Assembly: GCA_933207985.1 (NCBI GenBank)
Contig: OW240916.1
Location: 264,356,991 to 264,420,990 of the forward strand
Length of the DNA stretch: 64,000 nt
DNA from: Pelobates cultripes
Lineage: Eukaryota > Chordata > Amphibia > Anura > Pelobatidae
Direction of reading: 5' to 3'
The first letter of the stretch is position 1, and each line of letters starts with the position of its first letter. Shown here piece by piece: positions 33,593 through 44,404 of this stretch. The notes under the pieces were generated by a model, which saw nothing but the letters and a program-made list of their open reading frames with translations, did no database searches and had not been told where the DNA came from. The position numbers and the translations under genes were made by a program.

Positions 33593-34519
33593 GTCCACCC
33601 TCCTTGTATTTAACAAAAATTAAAATAAAAGATTACTCACTTTGCTTCCAGGTTATTTTAACTATAATAGATATGTTCAAATATCATCATTTGGCCTGAG
33701 TTTATCAATTACATCAACGGTTACCAGTGGGCCACATACAATTTTCGATAATAACCAGGCTGAGTCCTGTCTGGTCATTTGAAAATTGTGTTATTGATCT
33801 CTAATACTTATTTTCCCTTTTCTTTTTCAATCACATGGTATTAGACATTCTGTGTTCTAAAGTATCAGACATGGAGGATGGAGAGACTGAGATTCCATAG
33901 TATTTAGTAGAAGAAAAAAAATCTTTGTCATTCAGCTGTGACACTCTAGGGCAAACCATTTATTTTGGACTATGTATGGAATAAATGCAGTCTCCATTTA
34001 TACAAAATCCTTTTCATTTGATGTTACAAGAAAAGCATGGAGAGGGAAAGAGAAAGAAAAAAGTCTTTATAGCATATTCCTCCTCAGTTTAGCAGCAACA
34101 TTGTTTATTTAGATATATTTATTGCCCCTGTGTTCACATGTCTAGTTACTTCAAATCATTATGTCCTCACTGCTACAGATTCCGTTAAGTACTGTGTATT
34201 TTCATGATGATCGCTACAGCTGTCCCACGTGCTAGAAGGAGTGAGCTGCCGAAAGGTCTCCCGTTTCTAGTACTGGATTAGCAAGACAGATATGATTTAG
34301 AGTTCATTATATAATTTGCCTTGACTACTGCTGGAATTCTAGATTGGGTCAACAATGTGATAATTGCAAAGCTTAGGCTAATTTCATAACTATTTCACTA
34401 TGCATTACTGGAGAACAAAATTCTTCAAGTCATTCACCTCTGTAAATTACCATACGGCTTGCTAACAGGCATAATCAGATTATTTTCAGCGGTACACGAT
34501 GCTCACTGATTTGAGTTCT
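33593..34519. other. Unassigned AT-rich interval
   Basis: No gene, RNA or repeat boundary recognised. Confidence 0.5.
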
Positions 34520-34990
34520 AAGGAAGTTAAATGAATACTATAGCGTTATGAATACAAACATGTATTCCTAACACTTTAGTGTTAGAGTAGCAGTTTAGGT
34601 CCCCAGCCCCGCTCAGAATGGAGTTAAAAGGCTTTAAATATACCTCTTCTCCATTGTCACACCAGTGTAGCAACAGATGCCCCCCACCTCCATGTCTGAG
34701 ATCATTAATCTTGACGATCGCAGCCAATCGGTGCTTTCCCATAGGAAAACATTGGGAGCCTACTGCTCATGCATGGAAAAACGCCACGCTACCCCAATCA
34801 GCATCTCTATAGGGAACGCATGCATTGAGGCAATGCGTCTATAGGGTACATTCAGCGTCTCCATGCAGAGCATAGAGACACTGAAACAGGAAGCACCTTT
34901 AGTGGCCGTCTGAGTGACTGCCACAAAAGGTGTTACTGGGAAGCAATGTCAATACCTAAATTAATTTTCTTATCATAGTAAAGTAAAAAA
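34520..34990. mobile_element. Kolobok-family MITE copy (partial)
   Basis: The left part AATACTATAGCGTTATGAATA with ACATGTATTCCTAAC matches copies at 38743 and 47850. The middle GATCATTAATCTTGACGATC with CAGCCAATCGGTGCTTTCCC matches 48014 and 50108. The end GGTGTTACTGGGAAGCAATG resembles 43794-43812. Ends are degraded, so the limits are approximate. Confidence 0.6.
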
Positions 34991-35143
34991 CAAAAACAAC
35001 AAAAAACACCAAATATAACATAAATAAAGTTAAAAGATTTAACGTATGATATACAATCCTTGGGGAGGCACACCATTCCTCCTTCCACTCACTCACATTG
35101 CTTTCAGTTTAATTTAAAGCCTAAACATCCTAATTTCTGAATA

Positions 35144-36265
35144 GTTACTGTGACGAAATGCCTTTTGTCCCTGGATTGTTAGGTGGCAAGCTGCCCTTTG
35201 CCCACGGCTTTTGGAGGAGCCTGAGTGCCAGCCTCCTTCCTCATGACTATGGCCCTGGGGTGTATTGCCATTTAAAAAGACTATTTGGGGCTTATTGGCT
35301 TTTAAAGACAGTTTCTTCCCATTGGAATCCATGGGAAGGTGTGTTTCTTCCCCTCCCCCGTTTCCTGTCTATTGTTCTCCAGCAGGGCGTTGTCCCAGGC
35401 ACACTGCCAAACCAGTTGGAACTGACTGCTTTTGTCCCTCCTTGGTTTCTCAACAGCCCTTGCTATGCTTTACCCCGTGGAAAATCTATTCTGTTAATGG
35501 GATCTGAGCGCTGTTCACCTAGATTGGGCGCTCAGATCCGAGCTATCTGGGGATAGGTTAAATGTGGGGGTTCTGTGTAATATAATAAGAATTATGTATT
35601 TTTATGTACTTTTATTTTTGCTGTTAGTGTAAAATGTTAGTTTGCTGTTAGTGTAAAATGTAGATATTTTCTGTACCTGGAGATAATTGAGTTTACTGCA
35701 GTGCCTTAAGCCAATTATCTCCAGGATGGAGAGGAGGGATTTCATTGTGTATGTAGGAGTGTTATTATGTTAATTAGTGTTCCCATTGGTTTGTGTCCCT
35801 TTTGTCACAGTTTGCCACCAGGTCCAGGGGGTGTGCCTCTGACCTGAAAACTTGTATATAAGCAGTAATAAACGCTCATTGGAGTCAGATCATCTTGTAC
35901 CTTCATGAAGTTTCGGCTCATGTTTGGGGGATTGGAGAAACTACACTCTGGGGATTGCTATAATCACTATACTCCCCAGGGTATAATCACTAAGCTCTGC
36001 TAAGAGCTTGTTCCTGTTCCTGCTCTCTGGAATTCGGAGAGAGGCCGACCTGCAGGAAACTGGACCCTGGTCCTGGGTCCAGAGTGGGTGGAGACTGCGA
36101 GATCACAACCAAGCTGCGGCGGTTCGTGGGGTCTGCAGTGGTTATGGTGTCAGGCAGAGTACTTGGAGTCCTCGGAAAGCACTAGGAGCATCCGTCGGCG
36201 GAAGGTACCCGGTCGGGGTGCCAGCGGTTCCGTTACATTGGTGCCAGCGGTTCCGTTACAGTTAC
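35144..36265 (+). mobile_element. Solo LTR with 5-bp TSD
   Basis: GTTAC at 35144-35148 and 36261-36265 flanks a unit beginning TGTGACGAAATGCC and ending GGTTCCGTTACA, with TG...CA ends. TATA box TATATA at 35855-35860 is followed by AATAAAC near 35868. Inside, CCTGGAGATAATTG (35676-35689) and CAATTATCTCCAGG (35712-35725) form a perfect 14-bp inverted pair also present in the LTR at 874-1960. The last 21 bp, GGTGCCAGCGGTTCCGTTACA, occurs twice with a 23-bp period (36217-36237 and 36240-36260). A TTGGTGCCAGCGG-like word right after the first copy resembles the primer-binding region that follows Ty3/gypsy LTRs in amphibians. No internal genes remain. Confidence 0.85.
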
Positions 36266-37272
36266 AAGTTACCAACTATTCATTGAATCAATTCTTTATT
36301 TTCCTGAAATAGCTTTTACATGTTGCCTTTCGCATTTTTTTTTTATTTATTATCTTGCATGGCACTTTATGTAAAAGCGTTACAAATGTCAGATTGAAGT
36401 CCACACTCTGGGGTCAACGCTCGTTTTGTTCCAGAATGTCTAATTACACACCCATCTGACGGCAAAAATATTAGTAATCTGTTGTTAACATTTTGTAAAG
36501 TACTTTGGACATGAATGCTACATTAGAACTTTTAAATACGTGCAATAATCAAGAAAAATCTTTGCCAAGACACTGGCATGATAAAATAGAGAAAGGGGCA
36601 CAGAACAGGATTAGAAATAATTCTAACAAAAATAATTACTAGGACACAATCTGCAACTCAGATCAAATGAATGTATTTCCTTAACAGTTAGTTTGTCCTG
36701 TGTTCACTGAACATCAACTAATGGAAGGAGTGCTTGGATAGGATTACAGTCTGCTAGTCAGGTAATCAATATATAATTAGACCTATTTTTAGAGCGTAGT
36801 GTTGCAAGTAGTAGTTTGAGCTTATTATAAAATGATCTTCCATTGATCTTTCATATCATCCTGTCACTAAGCAGAGAGTAATTTGGACGATCAGCCAGGA
36901 GTTAATAATAAAATGTTTGAACCTTTACCAAAAGTAACAATATATAAAGCATCTTATCTCCAACTAGAAATGGATCCCCTGTGCTAAAGTATTAATTACA
37001 CAGATCTGTGCATCCAGACAGGAGGTGAAAGTAACCAGAACATCTTAAAGCGACAAGTAGGGCTCAGTACAGGGGTAAGTGTGATCCAAAGCATGGGCAA
37101 GGCAAGCGCAATTTAATCTCTAAACAGCCAATCAAATGCAATCAATTGACAAAACCCCCCAAAAAACATTTTATTTATTATATATACACGTTTAACCCAG
37201 GATTGCTGAACTGTAGCTTCCCACAAATTATTGGACTACCCAGATTCTTTAAAAATACATTTTCCCTCTCCT
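36266..37272. other. Unassigned interval
   Basis: AT-rich DNA without recognisable gene or repeat ends. Confidence 0.5.
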
Positions 37273-37352
37273 TTAACCCCTTAAGGACATATGACATGTG
37301 TGACATGTCATGATTCCCTTTTATTCCAGAAGTTTGGTCCTTAAGGGGTTAA
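37273..37352. mobile_element. 72-bp TTAA MITE (CCCCTTAAGGAC ends)
   Basis: TTAA at 37273-37276 and 37349-37352 flanks CCCCTTAAGGAC and GTCCTTAAGGGG, a perfect 12-bp inverted repeat, with GACATGTGTGACATGTC in the middle. The ends match those of the 2.9-kb element at 12705-15600, so this is probably a minimal member of the same family. Confidence 0.85.
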
Positions 37353-38568
37353 GCATGACCATCATTCTCTGATCCTAAATTGGTTTGTCACCAATTAAAG
37401 GAACAGTACAAGCACCATAGCCACTAAAGCATGATGTAGTAGTGATGGTGTAAGGACTGCCCTGCTTGTTACATGCAGCCACGTAGTTAACATCAAACTG
37501 CAACATTTTATACAACATCAATGTAAGAAGCAGGCTCACTGTACTTGGGTCAACTAGGTGACACTCGTCCAAGAAGGTCCACCACTGTGTCAAGACCAGA
37601 TTGATATATAAGTACAGAAATACCTTGTTCTATAACCACTATACTCCTTCAACTACATCTTTAGTGGTAGACATGCAGTACCAACACCCCAAGAGTCTCT
37701 AATTAGGTTGGAAAAATTGACCTTGGGAACCTCCATCCCTTCATCCAACTTTTCTATTCTTCTTTTCAAGAAAATCAGGATGCTTCAGTGTTTATGGGAG
37801 TATACCAGAGCTCCCTGCATTAAAAATAATAGAAATGTGTATTTAAATTAACTTAAATACATTTGGAGATTAGTTCAGGAATGACAAAATAGTAGATCTA
37901 CAGCTTTTGCCCCAGCTTTTATGCATCATGAGAGTAGTTGGAGATCTACATTTTCAACATCGCTGGATTAGTCAGTATTTGTTAAATATGGTGGAGTACG
38001 TTTAAATATATATTTTATTTTTTAACTATATCAATGGCTGTCATAATATCATAAAGTCACCTGAAAACTTCCAAATAGCCCTGTCCCCTGGATACATTTC
38101 CAGGCAAGCCCTCTAACAAAATAGTAACCTGTCTTCCATTCAGGACCTCCCTAAATAAGGAAACAGGCCTAAGCAGGAAGGTAAGAATCTTTCCTTCTCT
38201 CTCACAATTTGCTTAAATGATGCATGAATACACTGAAAACCAGGATGTGATGTAAAACACATAATCTCAACTAAGGATATTTAAGATATTGCCAGGCAGG
38301 AAATCAGTCTGTGGCTTCCTTTTCTTCCTTTGTGGATGTGATGTTGAACTTGCAGCAGTGACCCATTACTATATGTGAAGGCCTAACCGTGGGTGAGATC
38401 AAACATGTGGGGATGGGGATTACTACATGATTTAAATATATAGAGAGAGAGAAAAAGAGAGAGATTAAAGGGGTTGCTCTTTGGGGCTGGGCTGTGTGTT
38501 TGTGATTAATTTATAATATTGTCTTGTTGCCTTCTAATAAATACCTTTTAATGTATATGAACCTTTTG

Positions 38569-38570
<2 letters not shown>
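37353..38570. other. Unassigned interval
   Basis: TTAAAGGAACAGTACAAGC near 37396 may be a single Kolobok-type end. No gene recognised elsewhere. Confidence 0.45.

Positions 38571-38661
<91 letters not shown>
38571..38661. repeat. (AT)n microsatellite, about 45 units
   Basis: Ninety uninterrupted bases of alternating AT, the longest perfect simple repeat in the window. Length is likely variable and prone to assembly error. Confidence 0.97.
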
Positions 38662-38664
<3 letters not shown>

Positions 38665-40443
38665 TTGGTAACACACCACATGGTCAAATTAAAGCTAAAG
38701 AATAGCCACTTACCCTGAACTGCACCAATTATGCTCTTAAAGAGATTCTATAGTGTTAGGAATACAAGTCTGTATTCCTAATACTATAGTACCCTCTGGT
38801 CCCTCTCTCACTTTTAACAATCCTCCAGTACAGCGTTACATAATTATGTGCCAAAATCTGCTGTAATTCTGATATTTGTAATAAAGTTATCAGATTTTTA
38901 AAATCATTTTGACTGTTAGACAGTTATACAAGTAAGAGCCTGAGTACATTTGTTTTTAATGCTAGCTGGTATAATTATATATTGTTGGAACCAACAACGT
39001 GGCCCCCTGGGATAAAACATATGTCTTACACAGAACTCCTAAGGGGGTCTTTATTTCATTCACAGAGGCCACGCACACTCATCAAGCAATTTTGAAGCCG
39101 GAAACATAAATTAATTGAAGAACTATTCTGTATTTTCTTCCAATTAAAAGAAGACCTTGTCCTTTTCTAGATCAATGTTTACAAGTCTATTAATAAGGGC
39201 TGCAGGAACTAAATTGACAGCGTGTTAACAGCTGCCATGGGGCTCATTTTATGTACTGAAACGGTCTTAATGCATGGCTTCTAAAGTATGTCATTGGAAA
39301 AATATGCTGGACGGAATTTGGGAAAAACAAGATACATAACAGATGTGTAACAATATAGATTGTCATTCTTTAGCATCAAAACCATGGAATAAGCATACAA
39401 ATTCATGGCTTTAAATATTTTACTGGTCTCATAAAACAACAGTAGTACACTGCTATTAATCAAAACTGCTTTCAGATTTAATGCCAGTCTGTCACTTTTC
39501 AGTATTCCACAAATATTCTGTATGAAATACTGATTTATACTGCTTTAGAATTCCATTGAAATTCTAACATAATCCAAAAATACAATAAAACAAAGACTAC
39601 TTTGTCTTATGGTAAAGCCTGAGGTTGACAGAAGTTGACAACCCCAACAGCCATCACAAATTACGGCTGTGGGATTCAGGATCTATCTATGGAGGATCCC
39701 ACAGTCTTGGAGGAAGCGCCAGAAGCCAAATAGAAGAGCAGCATGACGATGACACCGGCCACGAGGGACAGCCTGAGTTAAGTAAAACTCACCTCTCGCC
39801 CACTGCACCCACATCAGTTCTCTTCATTTTGGGGGTCTTTGTAGATTTCAAATGGACAGATCCAGATTTATTGTATTTTTCTTTTTGATATTTTCAATGC
39901 AGTTTTGTGACAAAAAAAATTAACAAATGTGCATTCGTAGTTAATAAGCTTTGGGAAACCTGGACAATATAACATACAGTAATTTGTTGATTTTCTATAA
40001 GATGTTTGTCAACTGGAAAAAAAATAATTATCCGCATTTCAATGCTCAGTTACTATATATATATATGCTAAATGTAACCAATTGAGAAACTTAGAGACTA
40101 GTTCTAGTTCAGAAATATTCTTAGGTTGTCTCTCTTGATCTAAATCCTTGAGATTAACCCAGAGACTTTCTATAATAATCATCATCTATTCCGGAGACGT
40201 CAAAGGCCATTCCAAAACATAATGTTATTTTTCCTGAAGTAGTTCATGATTGATTTTGAGATCAATTTATGATCATTGCCTTAATGGAATATCCAAACCC
40301 TTTTCAGCTTCAGTTTAGTTACTGACTGTGGAACATTAGCTTCACAGGTTGATACCTTGTACAATGTATTCTTCCCTCTACCTTTACAATATTTCCTGTA
40401 CAACTGATAGCCACACAACCCAACGCATGATCCACCTTCATTC
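38662..40443. other. Unassigned interval with Kolobok relic
   Basis: CTTAAAGAGATTCTATAGTG followed by GGAATACAAGTCTGTATTCC near 38735-38785 is a Kolobok-type end with an internal palindrome. The 39610-39890 stretch is GC-richer with an 87-codon frame lacking any motif; it may be another repeat. No gene recognised. Confidence 0.45.
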
Positions 40444-40587
40444 TTAAAGAGATATTCCAGCCAAAAATAGGAAAGAAAGAAATTGTATGTACAGTGTTTC
40501 TCAGTAACATGCAGTACATACTGCCTTCAAACACCATGACCACTTCAAATTACTGAAATGATCGTGATGCTTGGATTGACCCTTTAA
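40444..40587. mobile_element. Short TTAA MITE (Kolobok-like)
   Basis: TTAA at 40444-40447 and 40584-40587 encloses AGAGATATTCCAGCC at one end and GATGCTTGGATTGACCCT at the other. The inverted match is weak, so the call rests on TTAA and the AGAG/ACCCT ends. Confidence 0.5.
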
Positions 40588-40908
40588 TAGTGCAAGTCAT
40601 GATTGTACATGAAGCCACCCTTTGAATGGCAGTGAATGGCTACTATGTTACTCAAAACTAAATGGGTGAACCCCCCAATCAAAGCAGGAGCTAAGTACAC
40701 AAAACGTAATTACTAGAAGCAGCAGTCTACACATAGGAAGTAAACCTCAAACTTATGCACAACATACAATAATAAAATATGTACAACTAGACCGCGCTTC
40801 GTAGATTTCTAAATTGTGAAAAACAATGTCCAAATTTTAAACCCCATAGTATAGCAATAAAAGTTGGGTTCCTAGTTTGTAGTCTTATTCAACATATATG
40901 CGGACATT

Positions 40909-41159
40909 AATCGCTCGTAGGATAATAGTAAAAACTCTAGAAATGTGTTGATATGAAATAATAAAATAAAACAGTTCGACTGTCACATTTAAATTATGGT
41001 AACAACATAAAACATCCTCAGTGGCTTTCTATCAGAGTCCCCTAAAATTCAGGGTTCCTCCTGCTTCACACATGGCAGTTGCTGGATGCCATCTTTCAGA
41101 TTCCTTTAGGGCCTTAGGATTCTGGAGTTTAACATCCAGCTTTAGAACAGAATCACCAG
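40909..41159 (-). repeat. Left arm of a ~98% identical inverted repeat
   Basis: This 251-bp arm, starting AATCGCTCGTAGGATAATAG, is the reverse complement of 42919-43168 with about five differences. It ends at AATCACCAG (41151-41159), after which a TG run and T-rich DNA begin. Confidence 0.95.
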
Positions 41160-41322
41160 TATTGTGTGTGTGTTTTTTTTTGTTTTTGTCAATAAAGTTT
41201 GTTTATGTTACTATGGATTAGTAACTCCTTTTAACTATTTTGTTACTCCCCCTTGTTTATACCCCACCCATATTTCCACCTAGAAACTGCTTTTTGTGGA
41301 CTCTATGCAAACATCTCAGCTT

Positions 41323-41480
41323 TCCATAGAAACATAGAATGTGACGGCAGATCAGAACCATTCGGCCCATCTAGTCTGCCCAATTTTCTAAATACTTTCA
41401 TTAGTCCCTAGCCTTATCTTATAGTTAGGATAGCCTTATGCCTATCCCACGCATGCTTAAACTCCTTTACTGTGTTATTT
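41323..41480 (-). mobile_element. CR1-type LINE 3' tail, minus strand
   Basis: CCATAGAAACATAGAATGTG at the left is the complement of a TTCTATG-type tail, followed by TCGGCCCATCTAGTCTGCCC and CCTATCCCACGCATGC. It is the reversed counterpart of 29141-29272. Confidence 0.7.
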
Positions 41481-41499
41481 CCAATATAATTGCTAATAA

Positions 41500-41860
41500 A
41501 AACGAAGGTGGAACGCATATCTGGAACACATGACGTCATCGCGCATGTCACGTGATGACGTTGAGTGCCCGAAGCCCGGAAGTGACTTGAATTGAACCAA
41601 CAACAGCTGAAAGAAGACGGAACCACCTGTGGAATAACTATTGGGACTGATTGGGGGATGTATATAGGGAGGGGTGTGGGGGGTTTAGTATTGTATGCAT
41701 TTGTATCCAGCATTTTGTAAAAGATTGTCCCTGAGGAAGGCCCTGACAGGGACGAAACACGTTGGACTACTATTGAACATATTTTTCATCATCTGCTATT
41801 ATTTACTTTGATGTAAGTAATAAATGCTGCTTTTTGTACTTTATCTACTCAGTTACTTCA
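41500..41860 (+). mobile_element. Hammerhead-bearing interspersed repeat
   Basis: Around the motif at 41727-41767 lies a stretch with GTCACGTGATGACG, a TATATAGG box at 41660-41667 and an AT-rich 3' part. This arrangement of TATA box, hammerhead-like fold and AT-rich downstream DNA resembles the pseudo-LTR region of Penelope-like elements, but no coding sequence is present. Ends are not defined. Confidence 0.4.
41727..41767 (+). ncRNA. Type I hammerhead ribozyme-like motif
   Basis: In order: stem I strand GTCC (41727-41730), core CTGAGGA (41731-41737, fits CUGANGA), stem II with CCCT/AGGG and a GAC loop, GAAA (41754-41757), a minimal stem III ACACGT (41757-41762), T at 41763 as the cleavage base, and GGAC (41764-41767) pairing with GTCC. 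An extra A and a G-A mismatch at the base of stem II are not ideal. Hammerhead motifs of this small type I form are known from amphibian genomes and Penelope-like elements. Activity is untested. Confidence 0.5.
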
Positions 41861-42918
41861 TTATTTTCTTGCATTTTTCTATCTTTTGTTTGAGATTATC
41901 ATCTATTCAGCATTGAAGCAAGAAGACACACACCAATATATTTCTGAAGGCACTTGATTTGATGTCAAAGTCTGGAATAGCCCTATACTATACATGAGCT
42001 TAATTGAATAGTTAGTATTGATAAGCACAATTTAACTGATGGAAAAAAAATAGTAAATGTGGCATGTGCACCCAATCAGTCGAACCACTAGTGATTTCTT
42101 TGTAAGATCTTTGAACTTTAATTGTCAAAAGTGGTGAACGATTCAGAGCTTAATAAATTCTCTATCTCTTAGAACCCTGAGGGTGTTTGCACAATCTACC
42201 AGGAGATCCTCTAAGCAGCTGACTGTGGGTTAGAAAATAAAGATCATCAGCTCTTAAAAGCAGGGGAATGTTATAAAACAATATCGAAATGCTTCATGCA
42301 TCTTCAAAGCCATTATGAAATGAAAGCTGAGGAACTCTTGGTGTGAAGGTGAAAAAAAAATCAAAATAAAATAAAGACATTTCTCCAGTAGAACTACGTG
42401 TAAAAGGGTGAGCAAAGCAAAACAAATCACCCATATCACAAAAAAGGACAACAAAAGACAGATTTAGCTGGCACTGAAGTAGTTGTGCACCGTCCACTGT
42501 GCAGTGAGGCATGCACAGACATGGAGCCGCTTTCCATGGAAACGGGTTGAGAAACATTATCATTTATTATGCAAATTTGTAAAAAAATCTTTTTATGTTT
42601 CGATTTTCTTCTCTCTATAAACTGGCACTGTTACTTGTTAGTTTAAGAGAGGTTTAAAGATCCAAATTGGTTATCGATTAAGAGTTGTAACATGGTAACA
42701 CAGTGAATATGAATAAAGCACTTATAGATTGTAAAAGAGCATTGCATTTCATTGTTACCTATAGCTGCTCTATTTAGGTGAATATAAAAGTGAAAATGAT
42801 GTAAAAATAACACAGATAATAAACATGCCCACCTAATTAGCATATGCCGGGTTTAAATTGCTACCGGCAAAAGTATCTATACATCATTAGGAAAAACTAA
42901 AATACTGGCGAAACGAGT

Positions 42919-43168
42919 CTGGTGATTCTGTTCTAAAGCTGGATGTTAAACTCCAGAATCCTAAGGCCCTAAGGGATCTGAAAGATGGCATCCAGCAACT
43001 GCCACGTGTGAAGCAGGAGGAACCCTGAATTTTAGGGGACTCTGATAGAGAGCCACTGAGGATGTTTTATGTTGTTACCATAATTTAAATGTGACAGTCG
43101 AACTGTTTTATTTAATTATTTCATATCAACACATTTCTAGAGTTTTTACTATTATCCTACGAGCGATT
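42919..43168 (+). repeat. Right arm of the inverted repeat
   Basis: Starts CTGGTGATTCTG and ends ATCCTACGAGCGATT. It is preceded at 42910-42918 by GAAACGAGTC, which resembles the 3' part of a hammerhead (GAAA, short stem III, GUC), with the arm beginning at or one base before the predicted cleavage position. Confidence 0.95.
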
Positions 43169-43436
43169 GCTTTTGCCTCTCCCTCCCTTTATGTTTACTA
43201 TACATGTGTTGAATTGAAGATAGGAGGAGATCTTTGGGCATATCCTATGCTATTGAGGGAAGTTGCTAGTATTTATATTTTCCACTTTATTCACTTTTTG
43301 GGAGAAACAGTGTTATTGCATGTGGACACCAGAAACACTTTTTGTAAATTTGTGAGTTTGTGAGATACACTATTTTATCAAATTATTCAATTAAGCTGAC
43401 AGAAATGGGTTTAAGGTTACTTAGTAAAAAGATTAT

Positions 43437-43815
43437 GTTAAAGGAACACATTAACGTTAGAAACACTAACTTGTATTTCTATTGCTCACCCACCACCATA
43501 AATAGTAAGATTTATTTATATTTTTCCCCCAGTTGTGCTGCCCGCACCAAGTTTGCCATTATTCCCTAGCTGAGATAACTGTTACGGATGATCTCAGCTT
43601 ATCTAATTGGGGGCCAGTACGGCAATCACTGCACAAATCAGCATCTCTTCAAAGAGATGCTTTGATTCAATCTTTAAGGGTAGAGTTCAGAATCTTAATG
43701 CAGAGTATGGAGATGGAAAACGTCAGTCAAGCAAAGACCACAGGACCTCACCAGGAAGTCCTCTAGTGACTGTCTTGAGTGACAGCCACTATAGGTGGCA
43801 TTAGGTAGCAATGTA
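43437..43815. mobile_element. Kolobok-family MITE copy
   Basis: Begins GTTAAAGGAACACATTAACG and contains GATGATCTCAGCTTATC, GCATCTCTTCAAAGAGATGC and GGAAGTCCTCTAGTGACTG, words shared with the copies at 34520, 47843 and 49767. The right end near 43815 is blurred and may extend further. Confidence 0.6.
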
Positions 43816-43929
43816 ACCACTGCTTTTTCTCAGGAAACGGCAGAGCTTACACGGCAAAGGCAGTTTCTTTGGACAAAACTGGGCAATATGGTTGATTTCC
43901 AAGTGTAAAGACAGACTTTGCAAAAAGAT

Positions 43930-44075
43930 AGACAGGGAACAAACATAGAGGTGCCCGGTTGCACAATAAAGAGATGTGGATTTCTGCATTTAATTTTATT
44001 TTTCAAAACTCAAAAAATCCCATTTGTCGGATATAGGAATATTTAAACATAATATCAAAATCCTGATAAGTGACA
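43930..44075 (+). repeat. Dispersed repeat, copy 1
   Basis: ATAGAGGTGCCCGGTTGCAC, AATAAAGAGATGTGGAT and AAACATAATATCAAAATCCT follow in the same order as at 54317-54470 (GGAGGCGCCCAGTTGCAG and onward), with a weaker third copy near 29000-29060. Class unknown. Confidence 0.55.
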
Positions 44076-44404
44076 ATTCCTTCCTTTCCTAGAATTCATT
44101 ATCTGGACAGCACATTAATGTTTGTTCAAAAGTTCAGATACTAACATTTATCATAGATAAAATGTGGACACACTATTCCATTAACTTATGATCTTATTTT
44201 TATTCTGGAAGCCAGTGTATTCGCATAGGACATTACAGATCCTTCACCCACATAATATCTTTTTGCTGCAGCATAAAAAAACTGCCATTTGGATTTATGC
44301 CTATGCTTAAACACAAAATCCAGATTACGGAACAGTGCACACACAAAAATGCAGTTTTACATTTTACAGGGCTTTTTAAAATCAGCTATCAACTTAAAAT
44401 TACT

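Noticed and set aside
35158..35556. 132-codon frame inside the LTR as a possible gene
   Set aside because: Lies in U3 of an LTR, has no motif and is not preserved in the sister LTR.
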